The translations under genes and the position numbers were made by a program. From UBA8752 sp049610565 (lineage in GTDB: Bacteria; Bacteroidota; Bacteroidia; Flavobacteriales_D; Sanyastnellaceae), in contig JBMYZR010000056.1 in the NCBI GenBank assembly GCA_049610565.1, positions 1-13,782 of the forward strand: a DNA stretch of 13,782 nucleotides, written 5' to 3'. Every line of letters begins with the position of its first letter. Position 1 is the first letter of the stretch. Of this stretch, positions 1-6,665 are shown in pieces. A model generated the notes under the pieces. The model had not been told where the DNA came from. It searched no databases and worked only from the letters and a program-made list of their open reading frames with translations.

Positions 1-629
1 AAGGCCTCCAGCGCGTCTTCACCGGGGCCAGCGTGGTCGTCGACCACGACCTCGTCGGCGCCGCATTCAGCACATACGATGGCCGTCCGGGCATCACCTG
101 CATCATTGGGACAGGCTCGAACAGCTGTCATTTCGACGGCCACGAGGTCCACGAGGAAGTGCCGGCCCTGGCCTACATCCTCGGGGATGAGGCGAGCGGG
201 AGCTGGCACGGCAAGAAGCTCCTTGCTGCGCGGCTTTACCACCGTCTGCCGGCCGAGGTGGCAGCTGACTTCGACGCGACCTACGGGTTCTCCAAGTCGG
301 ACATCATCGACAGGGTTTACCGGGAGCCGGACCCCAACGTCTTCCTCGCCAGCTTCATGACCTTCATCGGCAAGCACAAGGAGCAGCCCCTGTTCCAGGC
401 CTGGCTGAAGGAAGGATTCGGGGCGTTTCTGGATGTGCACGTCAAGTGTTTCTCCGGTTGGGCGTCTGAACCGGTGCACTTCATCGGCAGTGTGGCCTAC
501 CACTTCCAGGACGAGCTCCGCGCCGTTTGTGAGGCGGAGGGCATCACGGTGGGGGCAATCATCAAGAAGCCGATCGACGGCTTGGCCTCCTACCACCTGA
601 AGCACATTCTGCCGGCCTTGCAGTCCTGA
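1..629 (+). CDS. BadF/BadG-type sugar kinase (N-acetylglucosamine kinase-like), 5'-truncated by window edge
   Basis: This is the C-terminal 208 residues of a kinase of the BadF/BadG/BcrA/BcrD ATPase family (ASKHA fold), the group that includes N-acetylglucosamine kinase-like proteins of Bacteroidota. The frame is open from base 3, so the true start lies upstream; the GTG at 33 is internal. The clearest signature is the phosphate-binding stretch GTGSNSCHFDG (about bases 111-143), followed by a conserved LGDEASGSWHGKKLL block (about 180-224). Near the end, FIGSVAYHF is the second adenosine-side glycine motif in degenerate form. About 75 N-terminal residues with the first phosphate loop are probably missing. 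The stop is only 3 bases before pgmB, so the genes are co-transcribed. By family the enzyme transfers phosphate from ATP to an amino sugar or hexose in the cytoplasm. Glucose released by the downstream phosphorylase is a plausible substrate, but this is inferred from context only. Confidence 0.85.
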   Translation, partial: GLQRVFTGASVVVDHDLVGAAFSTYDGRPGITCIIGTGSNSCHFDGHEVHEEVPALAYILGDEASGSWHGKKLLAARLYHRLPAEVAADFDATYGFSKSDIIDRVYREPDPNVFLASFMTFIGKHKEQPLFQAWLKEGFGAFLDVHVKCFSGWASEPVHFIGSVAYHFQDELRAVCEAEGITVGAIIKKPIDGLASYHLKHILPALQS

Positions 630-632
630 ACC

Positions 633-1292
633 ATGGCGTTCGAACTCCAAGCCTGCCTCTTCGACCTGGACGGTGTCATCGTGGACACCGCCAAGTACCA
701 CTTCACGGCGTGGCAGCGGCTCGCCGAGGAGCTTGGTGTGCCGTTTGACCATGCGGACAACGATCAATTGAAGGGCGTGAGCCGCGTGGATTCCCTCGAG
801 TACATCCTACGGAAGGGCAGCCTCGAGCTGGACAACGACACCAAGGTCCGCCTGATGGACCGCAAGAACGACTGGTACCTCGCCCAGGTCGAGGCCATGC
901 AGCCTGACGAGCTGTTCCCCGGCGTTGTGGCCTTCATCGATGAACTGCGGGCTGCCGGGGTCGGCGTCGCGCTCGGGTCGAGCAGCAAGAACGCGCCGCT
1001 CATTTTGGACCGTTGCCGCATCGCAGACCGGTTCGATGCCATCATCGACGGCAACAGCATCACCTTCTCCAAGCCCGACCCCGAAGTCTTCCTGAAGGGG
1101 GCGGAGGCCCTCGGTGCGGAACCGGCCCGCACCGTGGTGTTCGAGGACGCCGTGTCCGGTGTGCAGGCCGCCTTGAACGGCGGTTTCCGTGTGGTCGGCA
1201 TCGGCGACGCCGACACCCTGGCTCAAGCGGACTTCATCCTCGACGGTTTCGACGGCTTCACGATGCAGAACTTGGTCGACCGCCTCTCCTGA
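633..1292 (+). CDS. pgmB: beta-phosphoglucomutase
   Basis: This 219-residue HAD-superfamily enzyme converts beta-glucose-1-phosphate to glucose-6-phosphate through an aspartyl-phosphate intermediate. Residues matching the well-studied Lactococcus lactis enzyme are all visible: FDLDGVIVDT with nucleophile D11 and acid/base D13, H23 in the cap hinge, R51 in GVSRVDS, S116 in the LGSSSKN motif, K147 in SKPDPEVF, and E171/D172 in FEDAVSG for magnesium. Length is normal for the family. The ATG at 633 follows the kinase stop by 3 bases, and the GH65 gene starts 16 bases after this stop, so it sits in the middle of an operon. Pairing with a GH65 phosphorylase that makes beta-glucose-1-phosphate is the usual arrangement and strongly supports the beta specificity over other HAD phosphatases. 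Confidence 0.95.
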   Translation: MAFELQACLFDLDGVIVDTAKYHFTAWQRLAEELGVPFDHADNDQLKGVSRVDSLEYILRKGSLELDNDTKVRLMDRKNDWYLAQVEAMQPDELFPGVVAFIDELRAAGVGVALGSSSKNAPLILDRCRIADRFDAIIDGNSITFSKPDPEVFLKGAEALGAEPARTVVFEDAVSGVQAALNGGFRVVGIGDADTLAQADFILDGFDGFTMQNLVDRLS

Positions 1293-1308
1293 ATCAACTT
1301 CGTCCACC

Positions 1309-3582
1309 ATGGAACGCTATCTCGACATCGACCCCTGGAAAGTGGTGGAGACGGGATTCCACCCCGATCGCCAGCGCAGTTCCGAATCCATTTTCAGCAT
1401 TGGCAACGGCCGCTTCGGCCAACGCGCCAACCACGAGGAATCGTACTCCGGTGACCACCTGCGCGGCAGCTATGTCGGCGGGGTCTACTACCCGGACAAG
1501 ACCAAGGTCGGCTGGTGGAAGAACGGCTACCCCGAGTATTTCGCCAAGGTGCTCAACGCGCCGGATTGGACGTCCATTCGCGTTCGGGTCAACGGTGAGG
1601 AGCTCGACCTGGCCAAGCAGGCACCCCGCCACTTCCGGCGGACCCTCGACATGCACATCGGCCTGCTCACGCGGTCCTTCGAGGTGGACATCGCCGGGTG
1701 CATCCTGTCGGTAAAGGCCCAGCGTTTCTGCAGCATGGCCGACGTCGAGACGGCCCATGTGCGCTACGCGATCGATGTGCTGTCGGGCGATGCACACCTC
1801 GAGCTCGAGGCGCTGCTCGATGGCGATGTCCAGAACGAGGACGCCAATTGGGAAGAGCGCTTCTGGGAGGTGGTCGAGAAGGGGGGAGACGCCGAAGGGG
1901 GGCACCTGCTCGTCAAAACCCGCAAGACCGGCTTCCAGGTCGGCCATGCCTTCCGGGCCTCGTGCGCCGTGGATGGCCAGCCGGTTGAGGCGAAGTCGTC
2001 CCCACTCGACATGGGTCACGCCCTCACGTTCTCCTGCTCGGCATCGGCTGGGACTTCGGTCCTCCTCGACAAGCAGGTGGGCCTCGTCCGCGATTTCGAC
2101 CACGCCGCGGACGCCCTCATCCCCACAGCACAAGAGAAGGCGGCCGAGGCCGGGGCCAACGGGTGGAACGCGGCCCGGCAGGACCACGCCATGGCGTGGG
2201 CGGCCATCTGGGAAGGGGCGGACATCGTCATCGAAGGCGACGACGCAGCCCAGCAGGCCATCCGGTTCAACATCTTCCACTTGAACCAGACCTACACCGG
2301 GGATGACCCCCGGCTCAATGTGGGGCCCAAGGGGTTCACGGGGGAGAAGTACGGCGGGGCGAGCTACTGGGACACGGAGGCCTATTGCCTGCCGTTCTTC
2401 CTCGGCACCCATCCCGCCTCGGTCTCCCGCCAGCTGCTCGTCTACCGCCGCAACCACTTGGAGCGCGCCATCGAGAACGCCGAGAAACTCGGCTTCACCG
2501 GAGGCGCGGCACTCTACCCGATGGTGACCATGAACGGGGAGGAGTGCCACAACGAGTGGGAGATCACCTTCGAGGAGATCCACCGCAATGGCGCCATGGT
2601 TTACGCCATCCACAACTACATCCGCCAGAGTGGTGACGCGGCCTACATGGCCGACGGGGGATGGGAGGTCGTGCTCGGCGTCGCCCGGTTCTGGGCCCAG
2701 CGCGTCAACTGGTCCGAAGCCAAGCAGGCCTGGGTCATGCTCGGCGTGACCGGTCCCAACGAGTACGAAAACAACGTCAACAACAACTGGTACACCAACC
2801 GTCTTGCGGCCTGGTGCCTCCAGTACGCCTGTGAGGCATTGAACTGGATGAAGGCCTATGCGCCCGCCGCCCTCGCCGAGCAGAACGCCCGGTGGTCCTT
2901 CGACGAATCCGCTGAGCTCCCCCATTGGCAGGCCGTGGCAGAGGGCATGTACTATCCGGCTTTGGAGGGCACCCGTGTGTTCCTCCAGCAGGACGGGTTC
3001 ATGGACAAGGAGCAGCGGATGGCGGCCGACCTCGACGATGCAGAACGCCCCATCAACCAGCACTGGAGTTGGGACCGCATCCTGCGTTCGGTCTACATCA
3101 AGCAGGCCGATACCCTGCAGGGCTTCTACTTCTTCGAAGACGAATTCGACGAGGCCACGCACCGCGAAAACTTCGAGTTCTACGAGCCCCGGACGGTGCA
3201 CGAGAGCAGCCTGAGTCCCTGCGTCCACGTGGTCCTCGCGGCCAAGCTGGGCATGGAGGACAAGGCCGTGGAGATGTACCTCCGGACCGCCCGCCTCGAT
3301 TTGGACGACTACAACCGCGAAGCCTATCAGGGACTGCACATCACGTCCATGGCCGGCACGTGGATGAGCGTCGTGGAGGGCTTCGGCGGGTACCGCGTGG
3401 TGGACGGTGTGCCCCACTTCAAGCCCATGCTGCCCTCGGTGTGGAAGGGCTACACGTTCAACCTCCACTTCCGGGGCCGACAGCTCCAGGTGGCGGTCCG
3501 TCCGGAGGGTTGCGATGTGACCCTGACGTCCGGGGATCCGCTCGACATCGTGGTCGATGGCGAGCCGCGGCGACTGGGTTGA
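1309..3582 (+). CDS. GH65 family disaccharide phosphorylase, maltose phosphorylase-like
   Basis: This 757-residue cytoplasmic inverting phosphorylase of glycoside hydrolase family 65 most likely splits maltose plus phosphate into glucose and beta-glucose-1-phosphate. Family motifs are intact: W354-D-T-E357 followed by AYCLPFF, MNGEECHNEWEITFEEIHRN, the general acid E485 in GVTGPNEYENNVNNNWYTN, K598-Q599 in the YIKQAD motif, and the phosphate-binding H631-E-S-S634 in HESSLSPCVHV. The close match to maltose phosphorylase wording around the acid and the acceptor loop favours maltose over trehalose, kojibiose or nigerose, but specificity within GH65 is not settled by motifs. I place the start at the ATG at 1309 (MERYLDIDPW), because this matches the family N terminus and lies 16 bases after pgmB; the open frame continues upstream over pgmB without meaning. 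It ends 6 bases from the convergent lamin-tail gene, and I see no terminator between them. Confidence 0.93.
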   Translation: MERYLDIDPWKVVETGFHPDRQRSSESIFSIGNGRFGQRANHEESYSGDHLRGSYVGGVYYPDKTKVGWWKNGYPEYFAKVLNAPDWTSIRVRVNGEELDLAKQAPRHFRRTLDMHIGLLTRSFEVDIAGCILSVKAQRFCSMADVETAHVRYAIDVLSGDAHLELEALLDGDVQNEDANWEERFWEVVEKGGDAEGGHLLVKTRKTGFQVGHAFRASCAVDGQPVEAKSSPLDMGHALTFSCSASAGTSVLLDKQVGLVRDFDHAADALIPTAQEKAAEAGANGWNAARQDHAMAWAAIWEGADIVIEGDDAAQQAIRFNIFHLNQTYTGDDPRLNVGPKGFTGEKYGGASYWDTEAYCLPFFLGTHPASVSRQLLVYRRNHLERAIENAEKLGFTGGAALYPMVTMNGEECHNEWEITFEEIHRNGAMVYAIHNYIRQSGDAAYMADGGWEVVLGVARFWAQRVNWSEAKQAWVMLGVTGPNEYENNVNNNWYTNRLAAWCLQYACEALNWMKAYAPAALAEQNARWSFDESAELPHWQAVAEGMYYPALEGTRVFLQQDGFMDKEQRMAADLDDAERPINQHWSWDRILRSVYIKQADTLQGFYFFEDEFDEATHRENFEFYEPRTVHESSLSPCVHVVLAAKLGMEDKAVEMYLRTARLDLDDYNREAYQGLHITSMAGTWMSVVEGFGGYRVVDGVPHFKPMLPSVWKGYTFNLHFRGRQLQVAVRPEGCDVTLTSGDPLDIVVDGEPRRLG

Positions 3583-3588
3583 GCATCC

Positions 3589-4257
3589 TCAGTCGACCCA
3601 CAGGCTGTTGATGGCCCCCGGCGTGCCGCCCACATTGATCGACGCTGACCATGTCGCCGCGTCCGACGCGGGGCCGAACAGGAAGAGGCGTTCCAATGAT
3701 GGACCCTGCCCATCCGGTGAGGCATCCCAATCGCCTGTGTCGCTGTACTCTACGTATTCGACCACGGTGCTGTCAGGCGCGCGAAGCGCCAGCAGTTCTC
3801 CGGAATTGTTCAGGCCTCCTGAGCCCCAATCGAAGACCGGATAGCCCAAACCGGCGTAGGTGACGGGGGCGGTCGTGACCACGGCATATTCCCCAGGCTG
3901 CAGCCAACTGTCTTCGGGAAAGATGAAGTCCAGGCCTTCAGTCAAGGACCAGCCGGCGAGGTTGACCGGGACGGAGTCTGCGTTGGTCAGTTCGAGAAAC
4001 TCGTAATTGGAGTCGCTGCCCTGTTGCGAGCCGGGGTTGTAGTGAAGCTCGGTGAACCGCACGTCGGGCCAGGTCAGGGGCTCGGGAGGGTCGGTTTCGC
4101 AGTGGGCACCGAAGTCGGCGAGCATGAGCAGCAAATCGGACATGCCGACCAGACCATCGCCATCGAAGTCGGAGCGACAGGGGCCGGAGTCAGGAGGCCA
4201 ACCGAGGGCCAGCAGTGAATTCAGCAGAAAAGAGGTCAGGAAAAGCAGAAAGTGCAT
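3589..4257 (-). CDS. secreted lamin-tail-domain protein with dockerin-like calcium loop
   Basis: This is a 222-residue putative exported protein. Residues 1-19 (MHFLLFLTSFLLNSLLALG) look like a signal peptide. Residues 30-41 form an EF-hand/dockerin-type loop with D30, D32, D34 and D41 in the DxDxDG pattern, followed by DLLLMLADFG; it is bracketed by C27 and C53, which could form a disulfide. Residues about 66-190 resemble the lamin tail domain (LTD): FTELHYNPG, NYEFLELTN, VNLAGWSL, LQPGEYAVV and the closing GGTPGAINS. The open frame extends 33 codons further upstream (to 4356), but that part crosses the phoH terminator, so I choose the ATG at 4257, which places the signal peptide at the N terminus. 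A short hairpin with a TTCG loop (4278-4289) lies about 20 bases upstream. LTDs in Bacteroidota occur in surface or secreted proteins, often with nucleases; the function here is unknown. No type IX secretion C-terminal domain is visible. Confidence 0.8.
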   Translation of the reverse strand: MHFLLFLTSFLLNSLLALGWPPDSGPCRSDFDGDGLVGMSDLLLMLADFGAHCETDPPEPLTWPDVRFTELHYNPGSQQGSDSNYEFLELTNADSVPVNLAGWSLTEGLDFIFPEDSWLQPGEYAVVTTAPVTYAGLGYPVFDWGSGGLNNSGELLALRAPDSTVVEYVEYSDTGDWDASPDGQGPSLERLFLFGPASDAATWSASINVGGTPGAINSLWVD

Positions 4258-4306
4258 GAGGAAGGAAGGATTGTTCGGTGCCGAAGCACGGCCAAACCCG
4301 TCCATG

Positions 4307-4342
4307 AAAAACCCGGCGTTCACCGATGTGCGCGCCGGGTTT
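4307..4342 (-). terminator. intrinsic terminator of the phoH gene
   Basis: On the minus strand, a 10-bp perfect stem AAACCCGGCG / CGCCGGGTTT (arms at 4333-4342 and 4309-4318, 14-base loop) is followed by a run of five T (4311-4307). It begins 21 bases after the phoH stop codon, which is typical for a rho-independent terminator. It separates phoH from the lamin-tail gene downstream on the same strand. Confidence 0.88.
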
Positions 4343-4363
4343 GTCGATGTCGTCAACGACCGG

Positions 4364-5812
4364 TCAGAGGTGCTCGTTGGCCAGGTTGGCCAGCTCGCTC
4401 CGTTCCCCCTTGTCGAGGGTGACGTGGCAGAAGAGGTTGCGGCCCTTGAGCCGGTCGATCACGTAGCTCATGCCGTTGGACTGCTCGTCGAGGTAGGGCG
4501 TGTCAATCTGCCGGACATCGCCCGTCAGGATGATCTTGGAATTCTCGCCAGCCCGGGTGATGATGGTCTTGACCTCATGCGGGGTCAGGTTCTGGGCCTC
4601 GTCCACGATGAAGATGACGTTGGACAGACTCCGGCCCCGGATGTAGGCGAGGGGGCAGATGGTGATTTTGCCTTGGGCGCGCATCTCCTCGATGGCCCGG
4701 TACTTCCGCTCGTTCTGGCCGAACTGGCTCTTGATGAAGTTCAGGTTGTCCCAGAGCGGCTGCATGTAGGGATTGACCTTTTCCTCGGCGTCGCCCGGCA
4801 GGTAGCCGATGTCGTTGTTGCTCAACGGGACGATGGGCCGGGCGAGGATGATCTGGTCGAACTTGTTCTTCTGCTCCAGTGCACCGGCGAGGGCCAAGAG
4901 CGTCTTGCCGGTTCCCGCCACGCCACTGACCGTGACGAGGTGGATGTCCGGGTTCATGATGGCGTGCAGGGCAAACGCCTGCTCGGCATTCTTGGGCTTG
5001 ATGCCGTATGCGTAGCTCTTGTCGACCCGCTCGATGAGCTTTTTCTCCTCGCTGAAGAACCCGAGGGCGGAGGATGAGCAATTGCGCAGGATGTAGAAGT
5101 GGTTGTTGCGGCGCTCCTTGCCCAGCACGGAAATCTTCCGCGTCTGGCCGGAGACGTACATCTTCCGGACCACCTCGCCATCGATGCCCTCGATGAGCGT
5201 CTTGCCGCTGTAGAGGTGCTTGTTGTCCTTGACCTTGCCGGTCTTGAAATCCTCCGCGGGCAGGTTGAGCGCCTTGGCCTTGAGCCGGAGGTTGATGTCC
5301 TTCGACACCAGCACCACCTTCATGGACGGCTCGTCGTGCTGCAACTGCAGTGCGGCACTCAGGATCTTGTGGTCGTTGGTCTTCTTGTCAAAGACGCGCG
5401 AGGCATCGAGTCCGCTCGGGTGACCGTCGTCGCTCATCACGATGCGCAGGAGTCCGTCCTGGCCGTTCTCTAGGGGAATCCACTCCTGCAGGGTGTACTC
5501 CTTGCTCAGCCGGTCGATGATGCGGATGCATTCGCGGGCCTCGAAATTCTTGGTGTCGTTGCCCACCTTGAACGTGTCGAGCTCCTCGAGGACCGTGATG
5601 GGAATGGCGACGCGATTGTCCTCAAAGCTCTTGATCGCGTTGTGGTCGTGCAGGAGGACGGAGGTGTCGATGACGAAGACCTTGACCTTGGTCTCAGCGG
5701 TCGCTTTCTTGGATTTCGCTGTACTGCTCGCCGCTTTCTTGGCCGGTTTGGTCTTGGTCTCTGCCGGAGTGTTCCCAGCGTCAGGTTCCAGGTAAGGCGT
5801 CTTGATCGTCAC
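4364..5812 (-). CDS. PhoH-family ATPase with N-terminal PIN domain (PhoH2 type)
   Basis: This 482-residue protein joins a PIN ribonuclease-like domain (about residues 43-175) to a PhoH P-loop ATPase domain (about 270-480). PIN signals are VFVIDTSVLLHDHNA with D49, ITVLEELD, and TNDHKILSAAL. The ATPase has Walker A GVAGTGKT at 297-304 (K303), Walker B IFIVDEAQN with D404/E405, and the later TGDVRQID motif. PIN-PhoH proteins from other bacteria have been described as RNA helicase/ribonucleases, so a role in RNA turnover is likely but not shown here. Residues 10-42 are an extra Lys/Ala/Thr-rich, probably disordered stretch. The start is a GTG at 5812: an in-frame TGA lies 11 codons upstream and no ATG occurs before the PIN domain. 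It lies 248 bases after rimM and has its own terminator. Confidence 0.93.
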   Translation of the reverse strand: MTIKTPYLEPDAGNTPAETKTKPAKKAASSTAKSKKATAETKVKVFVIDTSVLLHDHNAIKSFEDNRVAIPITVLEELDTFKVGNDTKNFEARECIRIIDRLSKEYTLQEWIPLENGQDGLLRIVMSDDGHPSGLDASRVFDKKTNDHKILSAALQLQHDEPSMKVVLVSKDINLRLKAKALNLPAEDFKTGKVKDNKHLYSGKTLIEGIDGEVVRKMYVSGQTRKISVLGKERRNNHFYILRNCSSSALGFFSEEKKLIERVDKSYAYGIKPKNAEQAFALHAIMNPDIHLVTVSGVAGTGKTLLALAGALEQKNKFDQIILARPIVPLSNNDIGYLPGDAEEKVNPYMQPLWDNLNFIKSQFGQNERKYRAIEEMRAQGKITICPLAYIRGRSLSNVIFIVDEAQNLTPHEVKTIITRAGENSKIILTGDVRQIDTPYLDEQSNGMSYVIDRLKGRNLFCHVTLDKGERSELANLANEHL

Positions 5813-6060
5813 GTTCGAAAACGGTTGTGGGGCATGTCCTTCTGGTCATCGAACAGCGGCTCCGGGTTCTATGTGCGTCATCACGTTGAAGACATTCCCA
5901 AGCTATTTCGATGACCCAGCCTTTGGGAGGCCGTCACGACCTACTTCTTCACGTCAGGGCTGGGAGAGAAACATGATAGGGCGCAACGTTCTGGAATTCA
6001 GAGGGTCAACGCGAATGAAAGTGCCGGTCCAGAATGGCTGACAGGCAACCCGGATTCCGC
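5813..6060. other. intergenic region between rimM and phoH
   Basis: These 248 bases separate rimM from phoH, both on the minus strand. I see no tRNA, no believable small gene, no strong hairpin with a T run after rimM and no clear promoter. The best -7-like match for phoH is the minus-strand TAGCTTGG (5898-5905), one base off TAnnTTTG, but it lacks a -33 partner. It is long enough to hold the phoH promoter and leader. Confidence 0.4.
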
Positions 6061-6597
6061 TTACCCGGCGTCCTGCCCGAAGTACAGGTCAAACATGCCA
6101 TCGGGCAATTCGAGGGTGATCGTCCGCGCCTCCCGGTCCACTGCGCGCAGGACCGCATCCGACATCGGAAAGAGCCCTTCCACACCATCGCGGACGGATT
6201 GGAACAGGGGATTGCCGGGCAAATCCAGGATCTGTTCTATCGTGCCCAGGCTGCCACGGGCGACATCGACCAGTTCGAATCCGATCACCTCGTGGTAGTA
6301 GAACTGAAGTCCTCTGAGCTCGGGCAGGACCGCTGCGGGGAGCAACAGGTCGTGGCCGGACATGGCCGTGGCCCCGTCCACATCATCGACCCCTTCGAAA
6401 TGGACCACCGTGACTTTGGGCCGGACCGAGACCGAGGTGATGGGGTAGGGCACGAGCGTCCCTTGCCGCTGAACCCAGACCATGTCGAGTTCGGCATAAT
6501 GCTGCGGCACATCGACATCGAGCTTGACGGCAACGTCTCCTTTCAGGCCATGCGGCTTGAGGGTCTTGCCGAGGACAAACATGTCGGTCGAACTCAT
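6061..6597 (-). CDS. rimM: ribosome maturation factor RimM (16S rRNA processing)
   Basis: This 178-residue protein matches RimM, which binds the free 30S subunit and ribosomal protein S19 and helps assemble the 30S head. The N-terminal RimM beta-barrel (about residues 5-90) starts with MFVLGKTLKPHGLKGDVAVKL, where the GxxHGLKG pattern is the family signature. The C-terminal PRC-barrel domain (about 95-175) shows FYYHEVIGFELVD, GTIEQILDLPGNPLF and LPDGMFDLYF. I use the ATG at 6597; the frame can be extended six codons to a TTG at 6615, but that would begin within the T run of the rpsP terminator. Its position directly downstream of rpsP is the conserved rpsP-rimM arrangement. A strong terminator lies between the two, so expression may depend on read-through. 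Confidence 0.93.
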   Translation of the reverse strand: MSSTDMFVLGKTLKPHGLKGDVAVKLDVDVPQHYAELDMVWVQRQGTLVPYPITSVSVRPKVTVVHFEGVDDVDGATAMSGHDLLLPAAVLPELRGLQFYYHEVIGFELVDVARGSLGTIEQILDLPGNPLFQSVRDGVEGLFPMSDAVLRAVDREARTITLELPDGMFDLYFGQDAG

Positions 6598-6613
6598 GGA
6601 GCGAAAGTGGGGC

Positions 6614-6647
6614 AAAAAAGAAAGGCCGCCATCGGCAGCCTTTCTTT
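6614..6647 (-). terminator. intrinsic terminator/attenuator between rpsP and rimM
   Basis: Read on the minus strand, the arms AAAGAAAGGC (6647-6638) and GCCTTTCTTT (6626-6617) enclose a U-G wobble, a GCC/GGC extension and a three-base GAT loop, which makes a 14-bp hairpin. It runs into six T (6619-6614). It begins 18 bases after the rpsP stop and ends 16 bases before the rimM start. This is a textbook rho-independent terminator shape and, given its place inside a conserved pair, probably acts as a partial one. Confidence 0.88.
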
Positions 6648-6665
6648 CTGTGAGCGGTCAGGGGA

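Noticed and set aside
1189..1308. In-frame N-terminal extension of the GH65 gene over pgmB
   Set aside because: The extension is pgmB sequence read in another frame; the family start matches the ATG at 1309.
1294..3468. 724-codon open frame antisense to the GH65 gene
   Set aside because: Same cause: GC-rich third positions. The plus frame has complete GH65 catalytic motifs.
4258..4356. 33-codon upstream extension of the lamin-tail gene
   Set aside because: It crosses the phoH terminator hairpin and would put the signal peptide inside the protein.
5813..6060. Search for a tRNA or small gene in the rimM-phoH gap
   Set aside because: No cloverleaf, no TTCGA-type T-loop in a proper context and no open frame with a credible start or composition was found.
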